DNA of 64,000 nucleotides from JANXMY01 sp964251675 (GCA_964251675.1 CAXUKS010000013.1:38063-102062); one strand, 5' to 3'; positions 1 to 7,166 are shown, counted from the stretch's first letter. The notes: a model not told the origin generated them from the letters alone. Numbers and translations are program-made.

Positions 1-42
1 TTCCGGGAGCATACCCGCACGACAGGGGTGGAGGCGTTTTAG
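1..42 (+). CDS. possible 3' end of an upstream gene
   Basis: The first reading frame is open from the window edge and stops with TAG at 40-42. The 13 residues it encodes are too few to identify a protein. It may equally be non-coding sequence. Bases 43-182 hold nothing I recognise. Confidence 0.2.
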   Translation, partial: FREHTRTTGVEAF

Positions 43-182
43 GCCGGACTGCACACATAATCTGATTCCGTTTTGAATGCACAAAGCGAGCTGTACATTC
101 TGTTTGCTCGGCGATGCTTCTTATTGCCTGCACATCTGGCGGCGGCGTCACTCTCTGGTTCGAGTGGCAGAAAGTCAACACT

Positions 183-983
183 ATGTTCTTGCGTCCTTCG
201 CTTGTCGCTCTTCTGCTGTTTGGATTGTCAGTTCCTATGCCATCTGGGGCTGCCAGTCCACGCCCGGCAGATATTCCGTCGAAGTCGGATCAAACTGCTG
301 TTGCCGCAATGGGCCGCTTCGCTTCTCTGCTGAAGAAAGCGCAAACTCTGACATACGCATTTCGTTTTCAGACTAACAGCCCAGATGGTAACGTTGATAT
401 TATGCGTGGGTCTGCGGAAAAGCCCAATAAGTTTCGGGTTGAAGAAAGTATCAATGGTAAGATTTCTGCTTTAGTGGTATGTGACGGCCAGACGGTGTCT
501 GTCTATCAAGCATCAACAAATCACTATAGGACAATGCCAGCCTTGCAGAGCTACGCGGATAGACAGGATAGGGCTGTCCAAGCACAGACGACAGACCTGC
601 TTGGCCCTGGGTTTTTGCCTGTCCTCATGTTCTTTGGCGGCAACCCGGATTTGCTTGCACCCACAGAAACGGCGAAGGCAAATGCCTATCCCGTCCTAAC
701 AACCCTTCTGAATGATGCGTCTCATATTCGGGTGAGCCAGCAGGCCAAAACTCCTTCCAGACTCCTCATTGGACAGCCCACGTTCTTTTACGACTTCAAC
801 AAAAAGACCGGATTGGTTCAGGAGATACGTTTGGGTTCAGCCAATTCAAGTTCGGGCTATACCCATTCTCTGATGCAGTTCAACTTTTCAAGTTTCAACC
901 TGGGAGCAGTGTCCTTTCCCAATGAACTTTTCTCCTGGACGCCACCGCAGGGTGCAATTCTTGATGCCCCCAGTCATCCCTGA
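183..983 (+). CDS. secreted LolA/DUF2092-like protein
   Basis: This 266-aa protein begins with a typical signal peptide (MFLRPS, then a hydrophobic stretch LVALLLFGLSVP). I chose the ATG at 183 because it places the signal peptide at the N-terminus; the frame is open further upstream to 114. Residues 50-120 describe a beta-rich fold with a 'LLKKAQTLTYAFRF' segment, a 'KPNKFRVEE' strand and a 'VVCDGQTVSVY' strand. That order is typical of the DUF2092/outer-membrane lipoprotein-sorting-like superfamily (LolA fold). Such proteins are predicted to be periplasmic and to bind lipids or hydrophobic ligands. There is no lipobox. The function is inferred from fold resemblance only. It precedes the clp cluster by 66 nt but may be a separate unit. 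Confidence 0.6.
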   Translation: MFLRPSLVALLLFGLSVPMPSGAASPRPADIPSKSDQTAVAAMGRFASLLKKAQTLTYAFRFQTNSPDGNVDIMRGSAEKPNKFRVEESINGKISALVVCDGQTVSVYQASTNHYRTMPALQSYADRQDRAVQAQTTDLLGPGFLPVLMFFGGNPDLLAPTETAKANAYPVLTTLLNDASHIRVSQQAKTPSRLLIGQPTFFYDFNKKTGLVQEIRLGSANSSSGYTHSLMQFNFSSFNLGAVSFPNELFSWTPPQGAILDAPSHP

Positions 984-1048
984 ACTTTTGAGCCTTTTCC
1001 GGGTAAAATAGGGTCATATCTTTGTCGGAGGCTTGGGAGGAAATAGCA

Positions 1049-1252
1049 ATGCAAGACGTGTTGACAATGCCGAGTGCCAAAGAGGCAGCACAACTTAAAG
1101 CGACTCTTTCGGAGTGTATCACAGAGATCGACCGTCTCCGAGAGCTAATGCGCCTGGACGATATAGAAATCGCTCACTCACGGGCGCGAACGTGGGAGAT
1201 GCTGGCAGAAATCGATGAAATAATGAAGCCTGTAGAGCGAAAGGCATCTTAA
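1049..1252 (+). CDS. small coiled-coil protein, first ORF of the mcs-clpC cluster
   Basis: This 67-aa protein is predicted to be almost entirely alpha-helical, with heptad-like runs (KATLSECITEIDRLRELM). The ATG at 1049 follows GGGAGGAAA (1035-1043) at 5-nt spacing. An alternative TTG at 1022 has no such site. The next ORF begins 3 nt after its stop, so the small ORFs, mcsA-like, mcsB and clpC read as one operon. It sits where ctsR lies in Firmicutes, but it has no winged-helix region and is too short to be CtsR. I do not recognise the family. It could be an adaptor or a regulator of the McsB-ClpC pathway; that is only a guess from position. Confidence 0.6.
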   Translation: MQDVLTMPSAKEAAQLKATLSECITEIDRLRELMRLDDIEIAHSRARTWEMLAEIDEIMKPVERKAS

Positions 1253-1255
1253 ATC

Positions 1256-1540
1256 ATGTGGAAGTTGGTAGGAGATTTTGCCAAACGGATTGCATTCCTT
1301 ACGCAAGACACCCAGAAAAACAAGCTGGACATTGCTGAACTCCAAAAACAAGTTAAAGAACTTAGCGATAAAATGCGGCAGATGGCTTATGAAAATCGGC
1401 GAGATCGTGAAAACGCGGCCCATGAACATGAAAAGCTGCTTTTGCGTTTGGAAGTCACTTTGCTGCGTGCCGAGCGAAGAACGCTGACCGGCAAAAGCGA
1501 CCCGCCCTTGCTGCTGGAAGAAACAGACAAAGACGCATAG
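1256..1540 (+). CDS. small coiled-coil protein, second ORF of the mcs-clpC cluster
   Basis: This 94-aa protein has a hydrophobic N-terminus (MWKLVGDFAKRIAFL) and then a continuous charged helix rich in K, E, Q and R, so it is predicted to form a coiled coil over roughly residues 20-75. No catalytic or zinc motif is present. It starts 3 nt after the previous stop and ends 3 nt before the mcsA-like ORF, which indicates translational coupling. The N-terminal amphipathic segment could be a peripheral membrane or partner-binding helix. I do not recognise the family; its role in the protein-arginine phosphorylation/ClpC system is inferred from gene order alone. Confidence 0.6.
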   Translation: MWKLVGDFAKRIAFLTQDTQKNKLDIAELQKQVKELSDKMRQMAYENRRDRENAAHEHEKLLLRLEVTLLRAERRTLTGKSDPPLLLEETDKDA

Positions 1541-1543
1541 CCA

Positions 1544-1732
1544 ATGGACCATCCCCCCACTGAAAACAGCGAGGACGAAGCCTGCCCGGACTGCGGGCTG
1601 ACGCGGCGCGGGCTGTACCAGCAGGGGCAGATGGGGTGCGCGAAGTGCTACGAGACGTTTGCGGCGGAAGTCAAACGCGCTTTAGAGGAAATCCACGGTG
1701 AGACCCGCCACATCGGCAAGAACGCGGCCTAA
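1544..1732 (+). CDS. mcsA: miniature McsA-like zinc-ribbon protein
   Basis: This 62-aa protein carries a CPDCG...CAKCY zinc ribbon (Cys at about 14, 17, 32 and 35) followed by a helix and 'HIGK'. The pattern CPxCG-(~14)-CxxCYxTF-...-H-x-GK matches the second zinc-binding module of McsA, the activator of protein-arginine kinase McsB. McsA is normally about 170-185 aa, with an additional N-terminal zinc domain and a C-terminal UVR motif. Both are missing here. The ORF overlaps the GTG start of mcsB by 35 nt, as expected for a coupled McsA/McsB pair. The identification is strong by motif and context. Whether so short a protein still activates McsB is open. Confidence 0.8.
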   Translation: MDHPPTENSEDEACPDCGLTRRGLYQQGQMGCAKCYETFAAEVKRALEEIHGETRHIGKNAA

Positions 1733-2795
1733 GAACTCGGAAGTGCCCACGCTGCCCGCGTGGGCAGGCGAGACCGGGTGGGAGGCGGATGTCATTGTGT
1801 CCACGCGGGCGCGGCTGGCCCGCAACCTCGCCGGGTTCACGTTCCCGTCGCGGGCGTCTGAAGCCGACCTCAAGGCTGTCGCCAAAGCCGTGATTGCCGT
1901 CACCAAAGGCCGGGACAAAGGGCAGGTCAGCCTGCGGGCCATTGATATTTATAAGCTCTCTGACGCCGACAAGTCTTCGCTGGTGGACAGCCATTTGATC
2001 AGCGTCCCGCACGCGATGGCCGGGCCGCACCGCTGGGCGTTGGCCGATGACAAGCACACGATCAGCGTCATGGTCAACGAGGAAGACCACCTGCGCCTGC
2101 AGGCGATTTTGCCGGGATTGCAGCTTGATGCTGCGTATCGCATTGCCGATCAGATGGATGACCAGTTCGGGGCCGTGTTAGACTATGCGTTTGACAGCCA
2201 CTACGGCTACCTCGCGGCATCGCTCTCCAACTGCGGGACGGGGCTGCGATTGTCGGTGATGGCCCACCTGCCGGGGCTGGCGCTGTCGGGTAAGCTCGAC
2301 GGGACGCTGGAAGCGGCCCGGACGCTCGGCGGGGCCGTGCGCGGGCCGTATGGCGAGGGCAGCGCGGCGGCGGGCAATGTGTACCAGATTTCCAATGCGG
2401 TCTCTATGGGTAAGACAGAGCGGCAGCTTCTCACCCGGCTGGCCGCGACGGCGACGCTTCTGGTGACGGATGAGCAGGCCGCCAGGGAACTGCTCTGGCG
2501 TGGAAAGCGTTCTATAATAGAGAACAATGTGGCCGACGCGCAGAGTCGGCTGAAGTCCGCCGAGCGGCTGTCGGCGGGGGACTCAATGGCAATTCTATCG
2601 CACCTGCGCCTCGGCGAGCAGTGCGGCCTGACCACCGGAGTGACCAGCCGCGTTTTCAATGAGCTTCTGGCATCACTCAGGCTGGGCGCACAATTCGTGC
2701 TGGGCGAACGAGCGCAGTATACGTTTTATGAAGAGACACGACGCCCGGCTTTAATTCGCAACAAAATACGCGAGCAGCTGACGCGGTTACTGTAG
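1698..2795 (+). CDS. mcsB: protein-arginine kinase McsB
   Basis: This 365-aa protein belongs to the guanidino-phosphotransferase family. McsB phosphorylates arginine residues, and the mark delivers proteins to ClpC-ClpP for degradation. Recognisable landmarks are 'DVIVSTRARLARN' near residue 32, 'NEEDHLR' (the catalytic glutamate region) near 128, and 'SNCGTGLR' at 177-184. The GTG start at 1698 has an upstream AGAGGAA (1684-1690). GTG 1743 is an alternative start 15 codons in, and would avoid the overlap with mcsA. In the active-site loop the position of the conserved cysteine (CPTNVGTG in Bacillus) is Ser175, while a cysteine appears four residues later (Cys179). The gene lies 21 nt upstream of clpC. 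Confidence 0.9.
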   Translation: MRPATSARTRPKNSEVPTLPAWAGETGWEADVIVSTRARLARNLAGFTFPSRASEADLKAVAKAVIAVTKGRDKGQVSLRAIDIYKLSDADKSSLVDSHLISVPHAMAGPHRWALADDKHTISVMVNEEDHLRLQAILPGLQLDAAYRIADQMDDQFGAVLDYAFDSHYGYLAASLSNCGTGLRLSVMAHLPGLALSGKLDGTLEAARTLGGAVRGPYGEGSAAAGNVYQISNAVSMGKTERQLLTRLAATATLLVTDEQAARELLWRGKRSIIENNVADAQSRLKSAERLSAGDSMAILSHLRLGEQCGLTTGVTSRVFNELLASLRLGAQFVLGERAQYTFYEETRRPALIRNKIREQLTRLL

Positions 2796-2816
2796 GTATT
2801 TTAGAGGGGCAAATTT

Positions 2817-5378
2817 ATGTGGCAACGATTTACCGAACGCGCCCGCAAGGTCGTGTTTTATGCACAGGAAGAAGCGGGACGGCTGGGGGAAAACTATGTT
2901 TCCACAGAGCATCTGCTGCTGGGGCTGGTCCGAGAAAATGACAGCGTGGCAGCGCGGATTTTAGACCGCATCGGGGTCAGTCTGGGCCGCATCCGCTCCG
3001 AGATTGAGCGGCAGGTGGCACGCGGCGACGGACGGCTGGGGCAGGATATGCAGCTCACGCCCCGCGCCAAGCGGGTCATTGACCTGGCCTACGACGAGGC
3101 GCGTCAGCTTAATAACAATTACATCGGCACGGAGCATCTTCTGCTGGGCCTCATCCGAGAGGGCGAAGGGCTGGCGGGGCGCGTTCTGTCCAAGCTGGGC
3201 GTGGACCTCGACCGCACCCGGCGCGAAGTGATGCACCTTCAGGAAGGCGGCGGCGAGGGCAGCGCGGGCGGCGGCAGCCGTCAGGCCACCAAGACGCGCA
3301 CCCCGACCCTGGACGAGTTTGGCCGCGACTTGACGGAGCTGGCCCGCAACGAAAAGCTGGACCCAGTGATTGGCCGGGCCAACGAAATCGAGCGGTGCAT
3401 TCAGATCATTTCGCGCCGCATGAAGAACAACCCCTGCCTGCTGGGCGAGCCGGGTGTCGGCAAAACGGCGATTGCCGAAGGGCTGGCACAGCGGATCATC
3501 ATGGGCGACATCCCGGACTTTTTGAAAGACAAGCGCGTCATTCAGCTTGACCTTGCGGCGCTGGTCGCAGGAACGAAGTACCGGGGCGAATTTGAAGAGC
3601 GCATGAAGCGTGTCATGGAAGAGATGCGGAAGGCGCAGGGCGAGATTATTCTGTTCATCGATGAGCTGCACACGCTGGTCGGAGCCGGAGCCGCCGAAGG
3701 CGCAATTGACGCCTCCAACATCATGAAGCCCGCCCTGGCACGCGGCGAGCTGCAGTGCATCGGCGCGACCACGCTGGATGAGTACCGCAAGTATGTGGAG
3801 CGCGACGCCGCCCTGCAGCGCCGCTTCCAGGCTATTCAGGTCAAAGAGCCATCGGTGGACGATGCCATCGAGATTTTGAAGGGCCTTCGCCCCCGCTACG
3901 AGCAGCACCACAAGGTCGAGATCACAAACGAGGCGCTGGACGCCGCCGCCCGGCTGTCGGACCGCTATATCTCGGACCGCTTCCTGCCGGACAAGGCCAT
4001 TGACGTGATCGACGAAGCCGCCTCCCGTGTCCGCCTGCGCGGCGCGATGCCGCCGCAGGACCTGCGCGATGCCAAAATTGAGCTGAACGCCGTGCAGAAG
4101 GAGCTGAACGGGCTGCCGAACAACCGGCAGTACGAGAAAGCCTATGAGCTGCAGGGCCGCAAGCGCGAGCTGGAAGAGCGCGTCACGGAGCTGGAAGAAG
4201 GCTGGACCGAAACCAAGAAAGATGTCAAGCAGACGGTGGACGAGGACGAAGTGGCCTCCATCATCTTCTCCATGACCGGCATTCCGGTGGCGCGTCTGGT
4301 GGAAGCGGAGACGCAGAAGCTGTTTCGTATGGAAGAGGAGCTGCACAAGCGCATCATCGGCCAGCACGAGGCGATTGTGGCGATCTCCAAAGCCGTCCGC
4401 CGGTCCCGCTCGGGCCTGCGCGATGTGCAGCGGCCTATCGGCTCGTTCATCTTCCTGGGACCCACAGGCGTCGGCAAAACGGAGCTGGCCCGTGCGTTGT
4501 CGTCGTATCTGTTCGAGAAAGACGACAACCTCATCCGAATTGATATGTCCGAGTATATGGAAAGCTTTGCCGTGTCGCGGCTGGTCGGAGCGCCTCCCGG
4601 ATACGTCGGCTATGATGAAGGCGGCCAGCTTTCCGAGGCCGTGCGCCGGAACCCGTACTCGGTAGTGCTCTTAGATGAGATCGAGAAAGCGCATCCGGAA
4701 GTCTACAATTTGCTGCTGCAAATTATGGAAGATGGCCGCCTGACCGACTCGCATGGGCGCGTGATTGACTTCAAGAACGTCATCCTGATTATGACTTCTA
4801 ACATCGGTGCCCGCTCCATTCAGGGCGAGCGCGAGATGGGCTTTGGCCGAACCGGCGAAGCGCCAAAGACGCCCGAGCAGATCACGCGTCAGATGGACAG
4901 CATCAAGGGCCGGATCACCGACGAGCTGAAGCGCGTCTTCCGCCCTGAGTTCCTGAACCGCGTGGATGAGACGATTATCTTCCACCCGTTGTCGCAGTCG
5001 GAGATCAATGAAGTCGTGACGCTGATGCTGGACCGTGTCGCCAAGCAGGTTGGGCAGAAGGGCATGGACTTTGAGGTTACCCAGCCCGCCAAAGAGTATT
5101 TGGCCCGCGAAGGCTTCGACCCGCAGTACGGCGCACGCCCCCTGCGCCGCGCCGTGCAGCGTCTGGTGGAAGACCCGCTGGCCGAGGAAATCCTGCTGGG
5201 CCGCTTTGAGGCCAACGACACAGTGCTGGTAGACCTCGATGACGACCGGGGCATTATCTTCCGCAAGGGCGCACCCCTCGGCACGGAAGGCGAGCACGCG
5301 ACCCCGGCAGTCACGGCGTCAGAAGTCGCCGCCGAAGTGGCCGCGATGCCCGCCGAGCAGTCGGTCGGCAGCAACTGA
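2817..5378 (+). CDS. clpC: ATP-dependent Clp protease ATP-binding subunit ClpC
   Basis: This 853-aa Hsp100 AAA+ unfoldase feeds substrates to ClpP and is the usual partner of McsB. Two Clp-N repeats occupy about residues 1-140. The first AAA+ module has Walker A GEPGVGKT at 210-217 and a 'LFIDELHTLVGAG' Walker B. A short middle coiled coil with a UVR-like segment (KAYELQGRKRELEERVTELE) lies around 440-470. The second module has Walker A GPTGVGKT at 548-555, a GYVGYDEGG pore loop and 'VVLLDEIEKAHP'. The length and the single-coil middle domain fit ClpC rather than ClpB. The start has GAGGGG upstream. It is the last gene of the cluster and is followed by a terminator. No ctsR and no clpP lie in the window. 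Confidence 0.97.
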   Translation: MWQRFTERARKVVFYAQEEAGRLGENYVSTEHLLLGLVRENDSVAARILDRIGVSLGRIRSEIERQVARGDGRLGQDMQLTPRAKRVIDLAYDEARQLNNNYIGTEHLLLGLIREGEGLAGRVLSKLGVDLDRTRREVMHLQEGGGEGSAGGGSRQATKTRTPTLDEFGRDLTELARNEKLDPVIGRANEIERCIQIISRRMKNNPCLLGEPGVGKTAIAEGLAQRIIMGDIPDFLKDKRVIQLDLAALVAGTKYRGEFEERMKRVMEEMRKAQGEIILFIDELHTLVGAGAAEGAIDASNIMKPALARGELQCIGATTLDEYRKYVERDAALQRRFQAIQVKEPSVDDAIEILKGLRPRYEQHHKVEITNEALDAAARLSDRYISDRFLPDKAIDVIDEAASRVRLRGAMPPQDLRDAKIELNAVQKELNGLPNNRQYEKAYELQGRKRELEERVTELEEGWTETKKDVKQTVDEDEVASIIFSMTGIPVARLVEAETQKLFRMEEELHKRIIGQHEAIVAISKAVRRSRSGLRDVQRPIGSFIFLGPTGVGKTELARALSSYLFEKDDNLIRIDMSEYMESFAVSRLVGAPPGYVGYDEGGQLSEAVRRNPYSVVLLDEIEKAHPEVYNLLLQIMEDGRLTDSHGRVIDFKNVILIMTSNIGARSIQGEREMGFGRTGEAPKTPEQITRQMDSIKGRITDELKRVFRPEFLNRVDETIIFHPLSQSEINEVVTLMLDRVAKQVGQKGMDFEVTQPAKEYLAREGFDPQYGARPLRRAVQRLVEDPLAEEILLGRFEANDTVLVDLDDDRGIIFRKGAPLGTEGEHATPAVTASEVAAEVAAMPAEQSVGSN

Positions 5379-5394
5379 GATAGACGCAAGAAAG

Positions 5395-5424
5395 GCCCGG
5401 AGCGGTTGCTCCGGGCCGTTTCTT
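5395..5424 (+). terminator. intrinsic terminator after clpC
   Basis: GCCCGGAGC and GCTCCGGGC form a perfect 9-bp stem with a GGTT loop, followed by a T-rich tract (CGTTTCTTT). It lies 17 nt after the clpC stop and 12 nt before the end of the convergent hicB, so it may serve both directions. Confidence 0.85.
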
Positions 5425-5435
5425 TGACCAAAGTA

Positions 5436-5657
5436 TCAGACCGCGATAAGTTCGCGGATTTCTAGCTCGGTGACATCGGGTGTGGGCAGACCGTCTTCGC
5501 GCATTCCGCGCAAATGGAAGTTCAGGGCAGACCGGAACTGTCGAATGACTTCCTCCCGCGAGGAGGCAGTCACAACGACGCTGCCGATGTCGTCCGGGGT
5601 GTAGGCGCCCCAGTTGTGGGGGCCTTCTTCCAGGATCACTGTGATTGTTTTTTTCAT
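5436..5657 (-). CDS. hicB: HicB-family antitoxin
   Basis: This 73-aa protein matches the partial RNase-H-like HicB fold: 'KKTITVILEEGPHNWGAYTPDD' followed by a 'VVVTASSREEVIRQFRSALNFHLRG' strand-helix segment. HicB antitoxins neutralise the HicA mRNA interferase. There is no clear C-terminal DNA-binding domain, as in the short HicB variants. Its ATG overlaps the stop of an upstream hicA remnant by ATGA, the normal hicAB arrangement. Because that hicA is broken, this antitoxin is probably an orphan. Confidence 0.85.
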   Translation of the reverse strand: MKKTITVILEEGPHNWGAYTPDDIGSVVVTASSREEVIRQFRSALNFHLRGMREDGLPTPDVTELEIRELIAV

Positions 5658-5808
5658 CGGAGAGATAGTCCTGACGTTCTGCGAATGTTGCTCAGTTGAC
5701 CGGCATAGACATCTTGGCTGTCAGGACCGGAGACGGTGATGACATTCGGGTTGCCCGCCTTCTTGAAACTGCGGTGGCTGCTATTTCGATGACTTCTTTA
5801 ACTTTCAC
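5654..5808 (-). pseudogene. hicA: hicA remnant (frameshifted, internal deletion)
   Basis: Reading the minus strand from GTG at 5808 gives MKVKEVIE, the usual HicA N-terminus. After the next codon the frame no longer fits. A different frame then gives SSHRSFKKAGNPNV, ITVSGPDSQDVYAGQLSNI and RRTSGLSLR up to a TGA that overlaps the hicB ATG. This matches the HicA pattern G-S-H-x-x-F...V-T-V-x-G-...-G-x-L-x-x-I-x-R-x-x-G. The segment that normally holds 'LEADGWxxVRxxG' is missing (about 40-50 nt), and the remaining length, 155 nt, is not a multiple of three. The second frame has a TAA just upstream, so no intact HicA can be made. Confidence 0.8.
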
Positions 5809-5853
5809 ACACGCTGACCCTACTTAGCCCATTGCCTGATAGAATTGTTTCAG

Positions 5854-5941
5854 CGGACAGGGTGGGATTCGAACCCACGGGGGAGTTGCCCCCCCGATTG
5901 TTTTCAAGACAATTCCGTTATGACCACTCCGGCACCTGTCC
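5854..5941 (-). tRNA. tRNA-Ser (anticodon UGA)
   Basis: The 88-nt minus-strand sequence folds as a class II tRNA. The acceptor stem is GGACAGG/CCTGTCC with discriminator G. The anticodon stem ATTGT/ACAAT encloses the loop CTTGAAA, so the anticodon is TGA. A long variable arm (CGGGGGGGCAACTCCCCCG region) and a T-loop GGTTCGAATCC follow. The long variable arm and UGA anticodon identify serine. The 3' CCA is not encoded. Confidence 0.95.
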
Positions 5942-5959
5942 AGGCTTGCGGAACGCTTT

Positions 5960-5989
5960 ATTATACGCGGCGGGCGGGTTGTGTGTCAA
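5960..5989 (-). promoter_or_regulatory. sigma-70 promoter of tRNA-Ser
   Basis: On the minus strand TTGACA (5984-5989) is followed after 18 nt by TATAAT (5960-5965). Both hexamers are perfect consensus. The -10 box lies 18 nt before the tRNA 5' end, giving a very short leader. Confidence 0.85.
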
Positions 5990-6070
5990 GCCGAGGCAAA
6001 CTGCTCCGCAAAAATACCGGAGTTTTGCAGGCGGCGTTTGGGCGGCAATCGGCAGGGGTATTTATGGTGT

Positions 6071-6361
6071 ATGGAAACAGGAAGCTATCTGCTGATTGAG
6101 CCGGGAATGACGGTGCGCGGGACGGACGGCGACCTGGGCAAAGTGGCCGAAGTTGTTGCGGATGCGGGCGCAGACATTTTTCGGGGCATTGTTCTGGCAC
6201 ACGGATTTCTGGCGGGAAAGCACGGGTTTGTTTCCGCTGAGCTGGTGACCAGCGTGGAACAAAACGTAGTTCATGTTAGTCTGACGAAAACGGAAGCGGA
6301 CGATTTGCCTGCTCCGGCAACCGGCGGGCAGGATTACGAAGGAAGGGATTTACTGTTGTAA
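6071..6361 (+). CDS. PRC-barrel-like domain protein
   Basis: This 96-aa protein starts at ATG 6071; the reading frame is open upstream to 5981, but that part overlaps the tRNA promoter and looks non-coding. 'IEPGMTVRGTDGDLGKVAEVVADAGADIFRGIVLAHG' is the beta-barrel pattern of PRC-barrel/DUF2171-type proteins: a strand pair around a 'G-T-D-G-D-x-G-K-V' turn, then 'KHGFVSAELVTSV'. Family members often pair with photosynthetic or RNA-processing machinery, but stand-alone copies are usually uncharacterised stress or general-purpose proteins. No partner is evident. The ORF ends exactly where the structured RNA region begins. Confidence 0.65.
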   Translation: METGSYLLIEPGMTVRGTDGDLGKVAEVVADAGADIFRGIVLAHGFLAGKHGFVSAELVTSVEQNVVHVSLTKTEADDLPAPATGGQDYEGRDLLL

Positions 6362-6751
6362 GTAACCGCTCCCTAAAGGAAGCGGCTTTGCCACTACACG
6401 CTAGGCGTGTGCGACTATAGGCCCTCTTACGGCGGCCCGTGTCCTTATCGCCCGAAGGCGATTAGACCATCTGATAAGCACAAGTGCCAAAACAGATACG
6501 TCCTGAGATTTTACGCAAGCGAAACGTATTGAGTCGCTGCAACCCGTTATCTCAACTTGTGAAGGTGGCTGCTTGGAAACCGTTGGCTCACTGTTTAGTG
6601 AGTGCCTTATACGCAGTAATCGCCTGCGATACAACCATAGAGATTATGCCCCGCAAGGGGCATCAACAAACACGAAAGGAATAAGGAGCCTGCGGCAGCA
6701 AGGAAGCCATTCCTCTGCCAGCTAAAGCAAGCAGTCTCCTGACTTGATTTT
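6362..6751 (+). ncRNA. large structured RNA, HEARO/omega-RNA-like, without an IscB gene
   Basis: This 390-nt stretch has no credible ORF but contains a dense series of stems on the plus strand: CCGCT/AGCGG, ACACGC/GCGTGT, TATCGCC-CGAA-GGCGATTA, GCAC-AA-GTGC inside ATCTG/CAGAT, TGAGAT/ATCTCA, CTCACT-GTTT-AGTGAG, CGCAG/CTGCG and ATGCCCC-GCAA-GGGGCAT. Near the 3' end GGAAT...GGCAG...ATTCC...CTGCC interleave as a pseudoknot, enclosed by AGGAG/CTCCT. The element ends just before ATGA at 6752, the start codon region of the next gene. Size, complexity, a 3' pseudoknot and an adjacent ATGA are properties known for HEARO RNAs, which are the guide RNAs of IscB transposon nucleases. The HEARO name is an inference; the structure itself is visible. 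Confidence 0.55.
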
Positions 6752-7069
6752 ATGAAAACAAGCATTTTGACATATCTCGGCGTGGCCGCACTGGTAACCG
6801 GCACGGCGCTGGCTCCGCTGACGGCCCATGCGGACCAGAAAAACAAGAACCTGTGGCGCAACGGGGCCATCGCAGGCGGTGCAGCGGCCCTCTATGGTCT
6901 GCAAAATCATGACAAGACCACCACGCTGCTGGGCGCGGGTGCGGCGGCCTATTCGGCCAAGCGGTACGAAGATGACCGGCATCACCAGAGCCAGCAGAAG
7001 GCGGCGCGGGATGAAAAGGCACGCTACCACCGGACGCATCGCCATTACACACACGCCAAGCGGCGCTGA
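6752..7069 (+). CDS. small secreted basic protein
   Basis: This 105-aa protein has an N-terminal signal peptide (MKTSILTYLGVAALVTG, cleavage probably after TAHA). A short Gly/Ala-rich hydrophobic stretch (NGAIAGGAAALYGL and TTLLGAGAAAYSA) follows, resembling a glycine-zipper. The C-terminus is very basic and His-rich (RYHRTHRHYTHAKRR). It is probably periplasmic or membrane associated. No family is recognised. The ATG is part of the ATGA that terminates the structured RNA, and there is no Shine-Dalgarno sequence directly upstream. A terminator follows 17 nt after the stop. Confidence 0.7.
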   Translation: MKTSILTYLGVAALVTGTALAPLTAHADQKNKNLWRNGAIAGGAAALYGLQNHDKTTTLLGAGAAAYSAKRYEDDRHHQSQQKAARDEKARYHRTHRHYTHAKRR

Positions 7070-7086
7070 ACGTGAGCCAACAAGAC

Positions 7087-7118
7087 GGGCCTGCCACTAG
7101 CGGCAGGCCCATTTTTTT
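7087..7118 (+). terminator. intrinsic terminator
   Basis: GGGCCTGCC-ACTAG-CGGCAGGCCC forms a strong stem followed by A and seven T residues (7112-7118). Confidence 0.9.
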
Positions 7119-7166
7119 GCGTCTATGCCAGAAGGAATTAGCGCGAGGGACGGCGAATACATACCC

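Noticed and set aside
1022..1048. TTG start for the first small ORF of the clp cluster
   Set aside because: ATG 1049 has an optimally spaced GGGAGGAAA; the TTG has no ribosome-binding site.
2961..4367. A 468-codon open frame antisense to clpC
   Set aside because: It is a mirror of a GC-rich conserved gene; its translation has no domain pattern, and clpC is certain.
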